Positions 41,656 through 53,419 are shown, numbered from the stretch's first letter. The stretch is 64,000 nt of DNA from Lucinisca nassula (GCA_963580285.1 OY757016.1:38517124-38581123); one strand, 5' to 3'. Translations and numbers: made by a program. The notes: a model not told the origin generated them from the sequence alone.

Positions 41656-44600
41656 TAGCTCACCTATGGTGTTGCGCAAGGTGAGCTTTTGTGATCACTT
41701 TTTGTCCGTCCTCCGTCCTCAGTGTGTGCGTGCATCAATGCATCCATCCGTAAATTTCTTCAAAAGACATCTCCTCCTAAACCACTGATCGGATTTTGAC
41801 CAAACTTCACAGGAATGATCTTAGATGGTCCCCTTTCAAATTTGTTCAAATGGTTCTGGTCTGTTGCACATCAAGGTCGCAGGAGCTAAAACTAGATTTT
41901 TATGCTTCGCGAAGGGGAGCTATATATTTGCCGCTTTGTCCATCCGTCCGTCTGTCACACTCTATATCTCTAAAAGTATTAAAGGTTTTTAAGTGAAACT
42001 TGATATACTGATAAAGGACGATGAGGGGAATCGGAGAATACAAGAACCATAACCCTGTCACCAGTATTTATGGAGTTACTTCCCTTCTTAACTATTTCAA
42101 TGAAAAGATTGTCCGGAGCATATCTCTGAAAGTATAGAAGGGATTTAAGTGAAACTTGATACATTGATAGATGGCCATCACAGGAAGTGCATAGTGCAAG
42201 AACTGTAACTCTGTCACAAGTAATTACAGAGTTATTTCCCTTTTTAGTTTTCACTATATTAAGCTTGTCCGGAGCATATCTCTAAAAGTTTTAAATGTAA
42301 TTTAGTGAAACTTGATACACTGATAGGGGGCTATGAGAGAAATCCCAGGATGCAAGAAGCATAACCCTGCCAACAGTATTTACGGAGTTACTTCCCTTCT
42401 TAATTAGGGCCCCACACAGTATTTTGGGTGCCCTATTGTAATCTCTTTGTCAGTCAATTTCAAATCTAAACCGAAACATTTAACCGGTTATAACTTCAAA
42501 AGTATTATCCTTACTTCCATGAAACTTCACTCATACTAACAATCACAATACCTACATTCTGACAAACCATATTGCTTTTTTCCATGTGTTTGTCATGCCT
42601 TTACCAAAATACTTAGCGTTGATCATAACTTCAAAAGTATTTGCCCTACTCTCATGAAACTGCACACACTTACTTACTATCACAAGACCTACTTTCTGAC
42701 AAAGGGCCATAACTATATTGCTTTTCGGTGTGTGTTTGTCAAGCCATAACCAAACAACTCCAACTCGGTCAAAATTTTAAAAGTACTTGTCCTACTCTCA
42801 TGCAACTTCACACACATACTTACCATCACAAAACCTACATTCTGACAAAGGGCCATAATTATGTTGCTTATTTTCACTGAATTATCTCCCCTTTTTCAAA
42901 AAATATCTCCTGTTGTTTCATAACCATGGGTAATAGGGCTTTCATATTTCACATATATATTCCTTGTGACATTCTTTATTGAAAATCACTTACTAGGGAA
43001 CACAAAACTGAGTTTCTTTGTCTTATGGTTTAAGATTTACATGCCCTTGCACGGAAGGGGCCTTACATTTCTCCTTATTTTTGCAGTCTTTGTTGAAAAT
43101 CACTAACTAGGGAATTCTTAGACTTTTGGTTAAACCCATTTGGTACTGGAAACCCCAAAAAGGGTAAGTGGCAAACAGTGCAGGCCCAGATCAGATGCCA
43201 CGGAACGTGTGTTTGTCACGCCTTAACCAAAAAACTTAACCTTGGTCATAACTTCAAAAGTATTGGACCTACTCTCATGAAACTTCACACATATACTTAC
43301 CATCACAAGACCTACATTCTGACAAAGGAGAATAACTCTTGTGTTTGTCCCACCTAGACCAAAATCCTTAAGCTCGGTGATAACTTCAAAAGTATTTTGT
43401 CTACTATCATGAAACATCACACACATAATTACCATCACAAGACCTACATCCTGACAAATTGCTTTTGGGTGTGTGTTTGTCAGGCCATACCCAAACAACT
43501 TAAACTCCGGTCAAAATTTTAAAAGTATTTGTCTTATTCTCATGAAACTTCACACACATACTTACATCACAAAATCCTACATTCTGACAAATGGCCATAA
43601 CTATATTGCTTATTTTCACTGAATTATCTCCCCCTTTTCGAAAAAAATATATCCTGTTATTTTATAACCATAGGTAATAGGGCACTCATGTTTCAGATGT
43701 GTATTTGTTGTGACATTTTCCATTGAAAAATCACTTACTAGGGAACACAAAACTGAGTTTCTTAGCCTTATGGTTTAAGATTTACAGGCCCTTGCAGGGA
43801 AGGGGCCTTACATTTCTCCTTTTTTTTGCATTCTTTGTTGAAAATCACTACCTAGTTTCTTTATTTATACTCCAAACATCTGCTGAGGATACTCATTATA
43901 GAACCTCCTCATTCAGACTGTTCTAACTAGTACCCATAACCTTTGTCTTCAAACAATTCTTATCAAACTTCAAAGTGTATAGGATCATTTCACTAAAATA
44001 ACCCTCCTACTACTGCGCATCTTCGGGGAGCATCCCTCGGTTTCACCGATGCTCTTGTTTTAATGGAAACTTAGAAAAATATTCTTCTCTGAAACTGCAA
44101 GGCCCAGATCTTTGATATTTGGTATGAAGCTTCATCTAGTGGACCTTTACCAAGATTGTTCAAATTATAGCGCTGGGGCCAAAAATGCCCCCGTGCCGGG
44201 ACCCACCGGTTTTACATAGACTTAATATGTAGAGAAAACCTTTAAAAATCTTCTTATCTGAAACCAGATGGCCCATGTGTTTGATATTTGGTATGAAGTT
44301 GTATCTAGTGGACCTCTACCAAGATTGTTCAAAGTATAGCCCTGGGGCCAAAAATGCCCCCGCGCCAGGGCCCACAGGTTTTACGTAGACTTATATAGGG
44401 AAAAGCTTTAAAGTCTCCTTCTGTGAAACTGCAAGGCCCAGGTCTTTAATATTTGGTATTAGACCTCTACCAAGATTGTTCAAATTATAGCCCTTGGGCC
44501 CAAACTGCCCCAGCGCTGGGTCCTACAGGTTTTACATAGACTTATATAGGGAAAACCTTTGAAAATCTTTTTGTCTGAAACCAGATGGCCCAGGTGTTTG

Positions 44601-46460
44601 ATATTTGGTATGAAGTTTTATCTTGTGGACCTCTACCAAGATTGTTCAAATTATAGCCCTGGGGCTAAAAATATCCCCATGCTGGAGCCCACTGGTTTTA
44701 CATAGACTTATATTAGGAAAAACCTTTAAAAATATTCTTGTCTGAAACCAGAAGGCCCAGGTCTTTGATATTTGGTATGAAGCTACGTCTAGTGGACCTC
44801 TACCAAGATTGTTCAAATATAGCCCTGGGTCCAAAAATGCCCCCGCACCGGGGTCCACCAGTTTTACTTAGACTTACATAGGGAAAATCTTCTTGTCTGA
44901 AACCAGAAGGCCCAGATATTTGGTAGGAAGTTGTATCTTGTGGTCAATAACCAATATTGTTCATATTATAGCCCTGGGGCCATAAATGGCCTCCACCCTG
45001 TGGCCGACTGGTTTTACATTGACTTATACAATGTATAGTGAAACCCTATAAGATCTTTTCTTTTGAAACCAGAAGGCCAGGTCTTTGGTGTTTGGTATGA
45101 AGCTTCATCTAGCTGACCTCTACCAATACTGTCCAAATAATAGCCCTGGGGCCAAAAATTCCCCTACGCTGGGGCCCACCGGTTTTCCATAGACTTATAT
45201 AGGGAAACTTTTAAAAATCTTCTTGTCTGAAACCAGAAGGCCTAGGTATTGTATTGTTAGTAAGACTGATCCGCTTCATCTCCTACTGGTGCACTAGGAC
45301 CTGACTATCAATTTGAAAATAGTTTCACAGGAATGTTCCTTGAGTGACCCTCTTTCAAAATTGTTTAAATTGTTCTGCTCCGTTAAATAAAATGGCCCCC
45401 AGAGCTAAAAATAGAAAAACCTTCCGCTCCATTTAACAAAATGACCACCAGAGCTAAAAAAAGAAAAAACCTTTAAATAACATCTCCTCCTAGGCAAATG
45501 GCCCGATTTAAAAAGAAATTCACAGGAATGTTCCTAGAGTGACACTCTTTCAAAATTGCCTAAATCGTTCTGCTCTGTTAAACAAAATGGCCGCCAGAGG
45601 TAAAAATAGAAAACCTTTCAATGACATCTCCTTCTAGGCAAATGGCCCAATCTGAAAATAATTTAACAGGAATGTTCCTTGAGTGACGCTCTTTCAAAAT
45701 TGCCTAAATCGTTACGCTCCATTAAATAAAATGGCCACCGGAGCTAAAAATAGAAAAACCTTTTAATGACATCTCCTCCTAGGCAAATGGCTGATTTGAA
45801 AAGAATTTCACAGGAATGTTCCTTGAGTGACCCTCTTTCAAAATTGCCATAATCGTTCTGCTCCGTAAAACAAAATGGCCCCCAGAGCTAAAAATAGAAA
45901 AACCTTTAAATGACATTTCCTCCTAGGCAAATGGCCCGGTTTGAAAATAATTTCCCGGGAATGTTCCTTGAGTGACCCTCTTTCAAAATTGCCTGAACTG
46001 TTCCGCTCTGTTAAACAAAATGGACACCAGAGCTAAAAATAGAAAACCTTCAAATTGCCTGATTTGAAAATAATTTCACAGGAATGTTTCTTGAGTGAAC
46101 CTCTTTCAAAATTGCCTAATTGTCCGCTTAGTTAAACAAAATGGCCACCAGAGCTAAAAATAGCAAAACCTTTAAATGACATCTCCTCCTAGGCAAATTG
46201 CCCTATTTGAAACTAATTGCACAGGAATGTTCCTTGAGTGACCCTCTTTCAAAATTGCCTATATCCTTCCACTACGTTAAACAAAATGGCCGCCAGAGCT
46301 AAAAATAGAAAACCTTCAAATTCCACTACAATGAAAAATAGCCTCCAAAGATAAAATCTTTGGTCCACATCTCCTTAAAGCAGTGAATCCCTCATTTCCA
46401 TGAGCTTTGAAACATCTTTGATTCAGGTGAGCGATTCAGGGCCATTATGGCTCCTTGTTT
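41656..46460 (+). mobile_element. Pearl-like element (GCTCACC type) with two arrays and a nested element
   Basis: 5' AGCTCACCTATGGTGTTGCG.., GTCCGTCCTCCGTCC. Interrupted at 41902-44057. Then ~165-bp units (44065-45250: TCTTCTTGTCTGAAACCAGA, TCTAGTGGACCTCTACCAAG) and ~150-170-bp units (45300-46340: CACAGGAATGTTCCTTGAGT, AACAAAATGGCC.CCAGAGC). 3' end CAGGTGAGCGATTCAGGGCC, ATTATGGCTCCTTGTTTT. Confidence 0.7.
41902..44057 (+). mobile_element. Nested pearl-like element ('GCTTCGCGAAG' type)
   Basis: 5' ATGCTTCGCGAAGGGGAGCT, GTCCATCCGTCCGTCTGTC. Three units (TGAAACTTGATA.A.TGATA, GGAGTTACTTCCCTT). A further element begins AGGGCCCCACACAG..GTGCCCT (about 42407), with AACTTCAAAAGTATT, ATGAAACTTCACACA units and AAGGGGCCTTACATTTCTCC ends. 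3' end GGGAGCATCCCTCGG, GATGCTCTTG. T-runs on both sides; the uninterrupted paralogue is near 37525-37545. Confidence 0.65.
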
Positions 46461-46534
46461 TAAAGGTTCAACCCCAGTTGTCCCCTTACTTGTTATATAA
46501 TCTTGAAAATGATTTTTTTTTGTTTCTTTTACAG

Positions 46535-46548
46535 CCCTTTGGTTTAAG
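46535..46548 (+). CDS. THUMPD3: THUMPD3 exon 7, 14-nt microexon (catalytic motif IV, residues 461-465)
   Basis: A microexon with sequence CCCTTTGGTTTAAG. It sits between a long polypyrimidine acceptor (TTTTTTGTTTCTTTTACAG) and a consensus donor GTAAGT. It adds P-F-G-L and two bases of Arg465, joining exon 6 (..ITDL) to exon 8 (MGSKIDNW). The joined DLPFGLRMGSK matches the family's motif IV block (DLPFGKRMGSK), so phase and residues support it. Without it the catalytic loop is lost and the frame shifts. Confidence 0.92.
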
Positions 46549-46595
46549 GTAAGTACAGTTGAAATTAGTAGTGCCATTATGATCCTAAGTATTGG

Positions 46596-46715
46596 GACAG
46601 ACACGCCTTAGCAAACAGAGCAGACCCAGATCAGACTGCTCATGAAGGAGCATCAGACTGCTCATGAAGGAGCAGTCTGATCAGGGCCTACACTGTTTGC
46701 CATCCCATCTACACT
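46596..46715. mobile_element. 'GATCAGA' fold-back with duplicated loop
   Basis: GCAAACAGAGCAGACCCAGA, TCAGACTGCTCATGAAGGAG occurs twice before the inverted AGCAGTCTGATCAGGGCC..ACTGTTTGCC. 48 bp after the microexon. Confidence 0.7.
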
Positions 46716-46943
46716 TCTTGGACAACTTGCTGGACCATGAAAGTTTGTTAAAGTTTTAGGAGCAGTACAGCAAGTCCTCAAGGTATCCGAATTTTCAGGA
46801 TTTTGTGGTACTTCCTGTTTAGTAATATTTGAGCCATGTGAAGCCAAAACATGTATTCTGACATATCCACCAGTGAATATTCATCAGCCTGGAAATCTGT
46901 GCAGTCTGATCAAAGTCTTTTATGTGTAGTACAACAGTGAATC

Positions 46944-47157
46944 TTAAGAGAAATACACCTTCAGGGGAGGTAACTCCTGCAAAAGTGTTTTTGTCTCCCA
47001 TGTCAATAGGGGTCTACTCTTAAAGGAAAGAATTTGCTCCTCAGGAGACCCTTTTTCTGTAGGACAGAGCTTATAGAAAAGCAAACAGGAAATCCCAATA
47101 GTTTTCTCCCTTTAAAAAATGGCGGGTAAAATTGCCAGGGATATCCATTCCCCTCAA
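46944..47157. mobile_element. MITE, family E
   Basis: AAGAGAAATACACCTTCAGG left and CAGGGATATCCATTCCCCTC right. Inner AAGGAAAGAATTTGCTCCTC without its full inverted partner. Confidence 0.65.
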
Positions 47158-47365
47158 ATGGCTCTAATAATGATTGCTTGTTTATCACAGCTGTTTCAAA
47201 CTAGTTCTTGACACCGTTGGAGTTTTTTTCTCAGTAAAACAAGTGGTTAACCAGAATCGTGCATAAGTAGGTTGGGTGGGTCAAAGGTCTTGTGAAGCAT
47301 GTAAATAAACTGGAACACCAGCACCAGCATGTTGCAGGATAGTGGTTATCTGTCCAAGGTATTTT

Positions 47366-48935
47366 AGCTCACCTGAGCCAAAGGCTCAGGGTGAGCTATT
47401 GTTATCGGTCACCTTCCCTCGTCGTCGTCCGTCTGTCCGTTCACAATTTCTTTAAACAACATCTCCTCCTAAACCACTGAACAAATTTGGACAAAACTTG
47501 GCAGAAATAAAACTTAGGTGGTCCTCTCTCAATGTTGATCAAAGAACTCAATTCCATGCAGAACTCTGGTTGCCACGGCAACAAAAAGGGAAAAATAGGA
47601 GAAAAGCTTTAAAAATCTTCTTGTATGAAACCAGAAAGCCCAGGCCATTGATATTCGGTATGAAACTTCATCTAGTGGACCTCTACCAAGGTTGTTCAAA
47701 TTATAGCCCTGGGGCCAAAAATGGCTCAGGGGCAGGGCCCACTGGTTTTACATAGGGTTATATAGGGAAAACCTAAAAAATCTTCTTGTCTGAAACCAAA
47801 AGGCCCAGGTCTTTGATATTTGGTGTGAAGCTTTTTCTAGTGGACCTCTACCAAGATTGTTCAAATTATAGCCCTGGGGCCAAAATGGCCCCTGGGTGCG
47901 GCCCACTGGTTTTACACATGGTTACATAGGGAAAACCTTTAAAAATCTTGTTGTCTGAAACCAAAAGGCCCAGGTCTTTGATATTTGGTATGAAGCTTCA
48001 TCTAGTGGACCTCTACCAACATTGTTCAAATTATAGCCCTGGAGCCAAAAATGGCCCAGGGGCGGGGCCCACTGGGTAAACATAGAGGTATAGGGAAAAC
48101 CTTTGAAAATCTTCTTGTCTGAAACCAGAAGGCCTAGGTCTTTGATATTTGGTGTGAAGCTTTGTCTAGTGGACCTCTACGAAGATTGTTTAAATTATAG
48201 CCCTGGGGCCAAAAATGGCAGGGCCCACTGGGCTTATATAGAGATATAAAGGGAAAACCTTTGAAAATCTCCAAGTATGAAAACCAAAGGCCCAGGTCTT
48301 TGATATTTGGTATGAAGCTTCGTCTAGAAAATCTTCTTGTCTGAAACCAGAAGGCCCAGGTCTTTGACATTTGGTATGAAGCTTCATCTAGTGGACATCT
48401 ACCAAGATTGTTCAAATTATAGCCCTAGAACCAAAAATTACCCAGGGGCGGGGCCCACTGGGTTAACATAGAGGTATATAGGGAAAACCTTTGAAAATCT
48501 TCTTGTCTGAAACCAGAAGGCCCAGGTCTTTGATATTTGGTTTGAAGCTTCATCTAGTGAACCTCTACCTAGATTGTTCAAATTATAGGTCTGGGACCAA
48601 ATATGGCCTCGGGATGGGGCCCATTGGATATATATATTTTGACTTAAATAGGGAAAATCTTTAAAGATCTTTTTGTCTGAAACCAGAAGGCTCAGATGTT
48701 TGATATTTGGTATGAAGCTTCTTTTAGTGGACCCATTCCAAGATTATTCAAATTATACCCCTGTGGCCAAAAATGGCCCACCCTGGGGCCCACTGGTTTT
48801 ACATAGACAGAAGGCCCAGGCCTTTGATATTTGATATTAAGCATCATTTGGTAGACCTCTATCAAGATTGTTCAAACCCACATGTAAATCTCTTAGCTCA
48901 GGGGAGCACATAGGACCATCATGGTCCTCTTGTTA
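47366..48935 (+). mobile_element. Pearl-like element (GCTCACC type), ~165-bp array
   Basis: AGCTCACCTGAGCCAAAGGC start, GTCGTCGTCCGTCTGTCCG, CTCCTCCTAAACCACTGAAC. About eight units with CCCAGGTCTTTGATATTTGG and AAATTATAGCCCTGGGGCC. Ends GGACCATCATGGTCCTCTTG. Confidence 0.7.
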
Positions 48936-49009
48936 TTTTCTTTGGGTACTCCAGTTTTCTTCACTCTGACATTGTATGACCACACTGTGCCAGCATCTGG
49001 GCCTTTGAG

Positions 49010-49205
49010 AACTTATTTAACCCTTAAAATACCAAGAAAAACTGCATCTGAAAATGTTATCTGTTTATGTTGTCTGCTGCATCTTCTTGCAAACTTTTCA
49101 CTGGCAAACAGTGTGGACCCTGATCAAACTGCTCCTAGAAGAGCAGTCTGATTTGGCTCCACATTGTTTTTAAAGTAACCAGCAGACATATTAAGGGTTA
49201 AAAGT
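49010..49205. mobile_element. 'GATCAGA' fold-back MITE
   Basis: Ends TTAACCCTTAA / TTAAGGGTTAA. Core CTGGCAAACAGTGTGGACCC, ACTGCTCCTAGAAGAGCAGT. Confidence 0.75.
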
Positions 49206-49278
49206 TCTTTGAACTTTCCTTGTAATTTAAGTCACATAAATATGTTTAATATATTTTGTTTTTTTGTACGTTTTAATA

Positions 49279-49590
49279 ATTTGTTAATTTGTTTGTTTGA
49301 ATTGTGGTTTTACATCCCCTTCAATTTTATTTTGATCATTTTGGAGGCATTGCTTCCAGTTTTGTTGGACTTTTACCCGACATTGATCTGAAATGACATC
49401 TCTAGCCCTACCGTCCAAACAAACCAATAGTATGTATATGCAGGGAGGGTCTGCCTTGCACCACTTTGCCTGGGCAGACTTAGACCTTCTAGGCACTTTA
49501 CCACTACTCAGTAGGTTTCAGCTCTGCATGGAAGCATCATGCCCTCCAGTCTATTTCTCCAAGTCTCCATGGGTGGGGGCCAGTTTTAAT
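49279..49590 (-). mobile_element. SINE-G, near full length, diverged
   Basis: TTGTTTGTTTGAATTGTGGT tail side to TCTCCATGGGTGGGGGCCAG head side, all intermediate blocks present with many substitutions. Confidence 0.75.
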
Positions 49591-49645
49591 AGTAGTATTC
49601 ATTGTTAAAAGTAAGTCTCAGTACTGAGGATATTTTTGGGATGGG

Positions 49646-49880
49646 TTTTCGAATTCCTCTATTTATTTTTCAAAGGGAGTCAACTTTCAGGACTTCCTGT
49701 TCACTGTTCACTTTTCTATAAGCTCTGTCCCGGTGAAAAAGTGGTCTACCCTTAAAGGAAAGAATTTGCTCTTCAGGAGCAAATTCTTTCCTTTAAGAGT
49801 TGACCCCTATTAACATGGGAGACAAAATTACTTTAGCAGGAGTTGCCTCCCCTGAAGGTGTATCCATTCCTCTTAAAAGA
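49646..49880. mobile_element. MITE, family E
   Basis: Palindrome AAAGGAAAGAATTTGCTC / GAGCAAATTCTTTCCTTT at about 49754-49795. Right end GGTGTATCCATTCCTCTT. Confidence 0.7.
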
Positions 49881-49887
49881 TTTAAAA

Positions 49888-50090
49888 TACTCCAAATGCT
49901 TTGTAACACTGTTGTTTTGGGTTCAAAGTCAGAATCATGCTAGTTTGACAACCATGTATAGATTATATACACAACAAAAATTGATAGATTAGATAGAAAA
50001 AATGAACATTTATGGCCATTTTTCTATATAATCTGTTCATTTTTTATCCTTCTTTAAACCATGTTATATCCCAAACTGTGTTGTAATTAA
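49888..50090. mobile_element. MITE, family C, diverged
   Basis: CTCCAAATGCTTTGTAACAC, GAACATTTATGGCCATTTTTC core, CATGTTATATCCCAAACTG. Confidence 0.6.
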
Positions 50091-50257
50091 CAGTGAAAAA
50101 AGTGGGTTTGGTGTAATGTACTGTTTAGAATTGCATCAATTAGGCAGTTATGGGGAGTTCCTACACTATGTTTCTGACACGAAAAATGGCAAGGAAAATT
50201 ATCTCTTACGTTTCCTTTATTACCCCTCTGTATGTTGAGCTGTACAGACAGTTGTTA

Positions 50258-50728
50258 TACCCCCCGAAAAGGTAGTTTGAAGGGGGGTATACTGGAATCA
50301 GCCTGTCGGTTGGTTGGTTGGTTTGTCGGGTGGTCTGTCTGCAAAATTTTGTCCACTCAACTCCTCCTTCACCATCAGTCGGATTCAATTGATACTTGCC
50401 ATAATTGTTCACCAGGAGGGGTAGATGTGCAAGACACAAATTTCACTAAAGTTTGTCCCATAATTGCGGAGTTATGGCCCTTGATTTGCTAAAATAAATG
50501 TGCTTAAAAATGTTGTCCGCTCAACTCCTCCTTCACTATCAGTCTGATTCAATTGATACTTGCCATAATTGTTCACCAGGAGGGGTAAATGTGCAAGACA
50601 CAAATTTCACTAAAGTTTGTCCCATATTTACGGAGTTATTACCACTGAATGGACTCAGTGGACACTGTTTATGCTTGCTTTCTATGTCAAGTATTGAGGC
50701 GGGGGTATTAATCATCACCCTCTAGTTT
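50258..50728 (+). mobile_element. Pearl-like element ('TATACCCCCC' type), two units
   Basis: Hairpin TATACCCCCCGAAAAGG..AAGGGGGGTATA, then a GGTTGGTTGG tract. Two ~160-bp units (CAACTCCTCCTTCAC, ATAATTGTTCACCAGGAGGG). End GGCGGGGGTATTAATC. Confidence 0.7.
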
Positions 50729-50744
50729 GAACCAGGGATCATTA

Positions 50745-51010
50745 CGATAACACACCTGTGCGACATAGTGCATTTTTCATATCTCCAAAATGGCTACTTT
50801 TCTGATGAAAATCCTTGATATTTTTGTTATAAATGTCAAAACATAGGTTATGGTTGCTCATTAGAACCGCCTCAGTGAGGCGGTCCTAACGAGTACCCAC
50901 AACCTATGGCTTGGAGCAGAAATAAGAAAAATAATGTATACCCCCGTAAACCCCAATTTTCTCTTTATAAAGTGGGGTTTAGGGGGTCTTCATTTTATGG
51001 ACTTGTTCAC
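50745..51010. mobile_element. MITE, family D, near complete
   Basis: One end ATTACGATAACACACCTGTG, centre AGAACCGCCTCAGTGAGGCG, other end AAAATAATGTATACCCCCGT, AACCCCAATTTT. The inverse copy at 63420-63690 has the same ends. Confidence 0.75.
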
Positions 51011-51039
51011 GTGATGTTGTGGAATCCATTCCGAGCTTC

Positions 51040-51126
51040 ACCAGACTTTTGGATGAGTCTTTAAACCGTGGTCTTGTCTCCGTATGACCTTAGCTGTTGG
51101 TGGGATGTAAAACTTGAACACACACA
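51040..51126 (+). mobile_element. tRNA-Thr SINE, 5'-truncated
   Basis: CACCAGACTTTTGGATGAGT, TATGACCTTAGCTGTTGGTG, AACACACACACA: tail of the 10203 family only. Confidence 0.7.
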
Positions 51127-51415
51127 CAGATAGTTGTTTATTATATGCATACAAAAATACTGCTGTCTACTATGGGCACCAGTTTCCAACACAAAAATAC
51201 AGAATCCTGTATCACGCTACACAAATTTTCCATTTCCGTATCACCGTCCTATAAAACGGGGCAACCTCAGAGCCTGAATATTTGCTACAATGTTAGAAAG
51301 CAGCCATGTGAAATGCGGAACCAACATGTCTGTCACTTACAGAACGTAATGTAATGTTAAAACATCCCACTTGTGATTTGTGTTTGAAAAATTACTTAAT
51401 TGGAAGAAAAAAGTA

Positions 51416-51733
51416 GTCAAACTTCAATGACTCGAACACGTTTGGGTAGTTCGAGCCACAGAGACTTACTGACAGGAGGCATAACGAGGTACTTTTTGAC
51501 ATATTTTCGGTGTCCTGTAATGAATATGTATGCTGTGTGTACTCATTAGAATCGCCTCGATGAGGCGATTCTAATGAGCACACACAGCATACATTTGCAA
51601 GATAAAAGTGGAAAATGTCCTTAATTATCCCACACTACTTATAATGTTGAGGAATTCCCTAGGGACTCAAAAATGGGTTCGACTCAGCCATGGTAAACGA
51701 GCCATCGGTGTTCGAGCCATCGAAGTTCAACTG
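51416..51733. mobile_element. Pogo-like MITE with nested family D palindrome
   Basis: Ends GTCAAACTTCAATGACTCGA and CGAGCCATCGAAGTTCAACTG, TA on both sides. Internal ATGCTGTGTGTACTCATTAG / CTAATGAGCACACACAGCAT at about 51529-51592. Confidence 0.65.
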
Positions 51734-51749
51734 TATAATGTTTTCATTC

Positions 51750-51872
51750 AATTTGCAAACTGCATTACAAACAGTGTAGACCCTGATCAGATGGCTTCTT
51801 CAGAAGCCATCTGATCTGGATCAACACTTCTTGTAAAGGTAGAGGTTGTTGTGTTCAGCAGGATAAGGGTTA
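51750..51872. mobile_element. 'GATCAGA' fold-back MITE
   Basis: AACAGTGTAGACCCTGATCA, ATGGCTTCTTCAGAAGCCAT, CTGATCTGGATCAACACTTC, then AGCAGGATAAGGGTTAA. Confidence 0.7.
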
Positions 51873-52082
51873 AGGCTGCAAAATCAGGCCTTTCAGACAT
51901 AGAAAAGCTTTGTCAGTATGTGAGCTGTATATAACAGTAGCGCGATTGGCCGTACTGTATCATGTCTCGTGGATGTTTCCAGATCTTACACATCACTTTG
52001 GTACTTAATTCTGGAACATCCAGCCAACCTGATACAAAGTGTCAGATCAAGTTACTATGATAATAATGTGTACTTACTGCAG

Positions 52083-52206
52083 AATGGGCTCAAAAATTGA
52101 TAACTGGAAGTTATATCACAATGTTCTGGAGGAGATGGCAAGAGTTGTGAAACCTAAAACCGGGAGGGTATGTCTGCTGACACAAGACAAGAAATGTATG
52201 ATTCAG
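52083..52206 (+). CDS. THUMPD3: THUMPD3 exon 8 (residues 465-506)
   Basis: A 124-nt exon: acceptor TACTTACTGCAG, donor ATTCAG|GTAATA. It encodes MGSKIDNWKLYHNVLEEMARV..., then the strand RVCLLTQDKK. This is the C-terminal half of the Rossmann fold, after motif IV; 'GRAVLLTQD' is the corresponding block in vertebrate THUMPD3. Phase matches exon 7 (AG|A gives Arg) and exon 9 (phase 0). Confidence 0.93.
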
Positions 52207-52258
52207 GTAATAGAACAGTAGTATAGTGATTAACCCTTTCCCAAATGTGAACTTTTCA

Positions 52259-52566
52259 AAGCCGGCCTCGGTAGCTCAGTCGGATGTGCCTCTGACTGGT
52301 GTTCAGGAGGACGCTGGTTGGATACCTGCCGGGGGGTCGGCAACATTCTTTCATTGAGATTGATTATGAAATCTTTTCTACGGTCATTCTCTCCCTTCTG
52401 CTGATGGAAGAAGGGCAGTTCTCAGTTTCTCAAAGAATGTGCACTGTACTGGTTAACCACTTACGTATAAGTCTGCGCCGAAAAAATGTGGATAGGTAAA
52501 CTGACCGGCTCAAAAGTGACTTAAAATAGTGTTGATTGGGCAGTTTAACTCCAATACAAACAAACA
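52259..52566 (+). mobile_element. tRNA-derived SINE, second family, full length
   Basis: Head GCCGGCCTCGGTAGCTCAGT (A box). The B-box region GGTTGGATACC is degraded. Body TTGATTATGAAATCTTTTCT, GTACTGGTTAACCACTTACG. Tail CTCCAATACAAACAAACAAA. 50 bp after exon 8. Confidence 0.8.
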
Positions 52567-52867
52567 AAACCAACTTTTCGACTCATTCATACTGAAAATG
52601 TTTGCAGACAACAAATTGGAAACTGATTCAAATAGGCTGAAGTTCTCTGATAGGGAAGGAAACAGTGTAGGAAAAGAAGAAAATGCTGGTTACCAGCATT
52701 TTCTCCTTTTACTACAATGTTTCCTAAGGTCTTCCTTCTCAGGGTTGTTAAAAGTAGGATTGTGTGGTAAAGGGGTAATCAAACCTTATACATTTTGAAT
52801 TTAAATATTAGCAGATAACACATTCTGTCTCCAAACAGGTTGTGTTTTTTTGTCTAGATCATCCCTT

Positions 52868-53112
52868 TGAATTAACCCATATGGTTCCAGTCACAACAGT
52901 TGTCGTCTGCTTTGTTGTCTGCTGGTCACTTTTAAAGACATTGTTGCAAACAGTGTAGACCCAGATCAGACTACTCCTTTAGCAGTCTGATCAAGGTCCA
53001 TACTGTTTGCCTGTATGCAAATACATGTTTGAAAAAATTGCAAGAAAATGCAGCAGACGCCATGATGAGACATTTTCAGATGCAATTTTTTTTGGTATCT
53101 TATGTGTTAAAT
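52868..53112. mobile_element. 'GATCAGA' fold-back MITE
   Basis: AATTAACCCATATGG.., CAACAGTTGTCGTCTGC outer arm against GCAGCAGACGCCATGATGAG. Core AGATCAGACTACTCCTTTAG, CAGTCTGATCAAGGTCC. Confidence 0.7.
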
Positions 53113-53242
53113 GTTTAACACACCTTTTTAACGGGAAAAAAGGAAACAAACACACAATTATTATCTGTTAGAGTCAGCTACAGCAAGCTGCTAAGTTTGT
53201 CACTAGCTGGAAGTATAATAATATCTAGGGGATAAGTATTCA

Positions 53243-53375
53243 AAATTGTCATTTGGGGAGATAAATGAGCGGTTTTCTGGTCAGAAATTTTGTTTTAGGG
53301 AGAAGCATCTGTGGAGCCATAAAATGGAATCAGAGATTGTAAAACTGACAATTTACCTCCCCAAATGACAATTTA
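53243..53375. mobile_element. Small fold-back
   Basis: AATTGTCATTTGGGGAGATAAA (two blocks) inverted as TTTACCTCCCCAAATGACAA. About 130 bp. Confidence 0.6.
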
Positions 53376-53419
53376 TCATATGACGTCGCGTCTGAGAGTG
53401 TAATAACGCCATGTATTAT

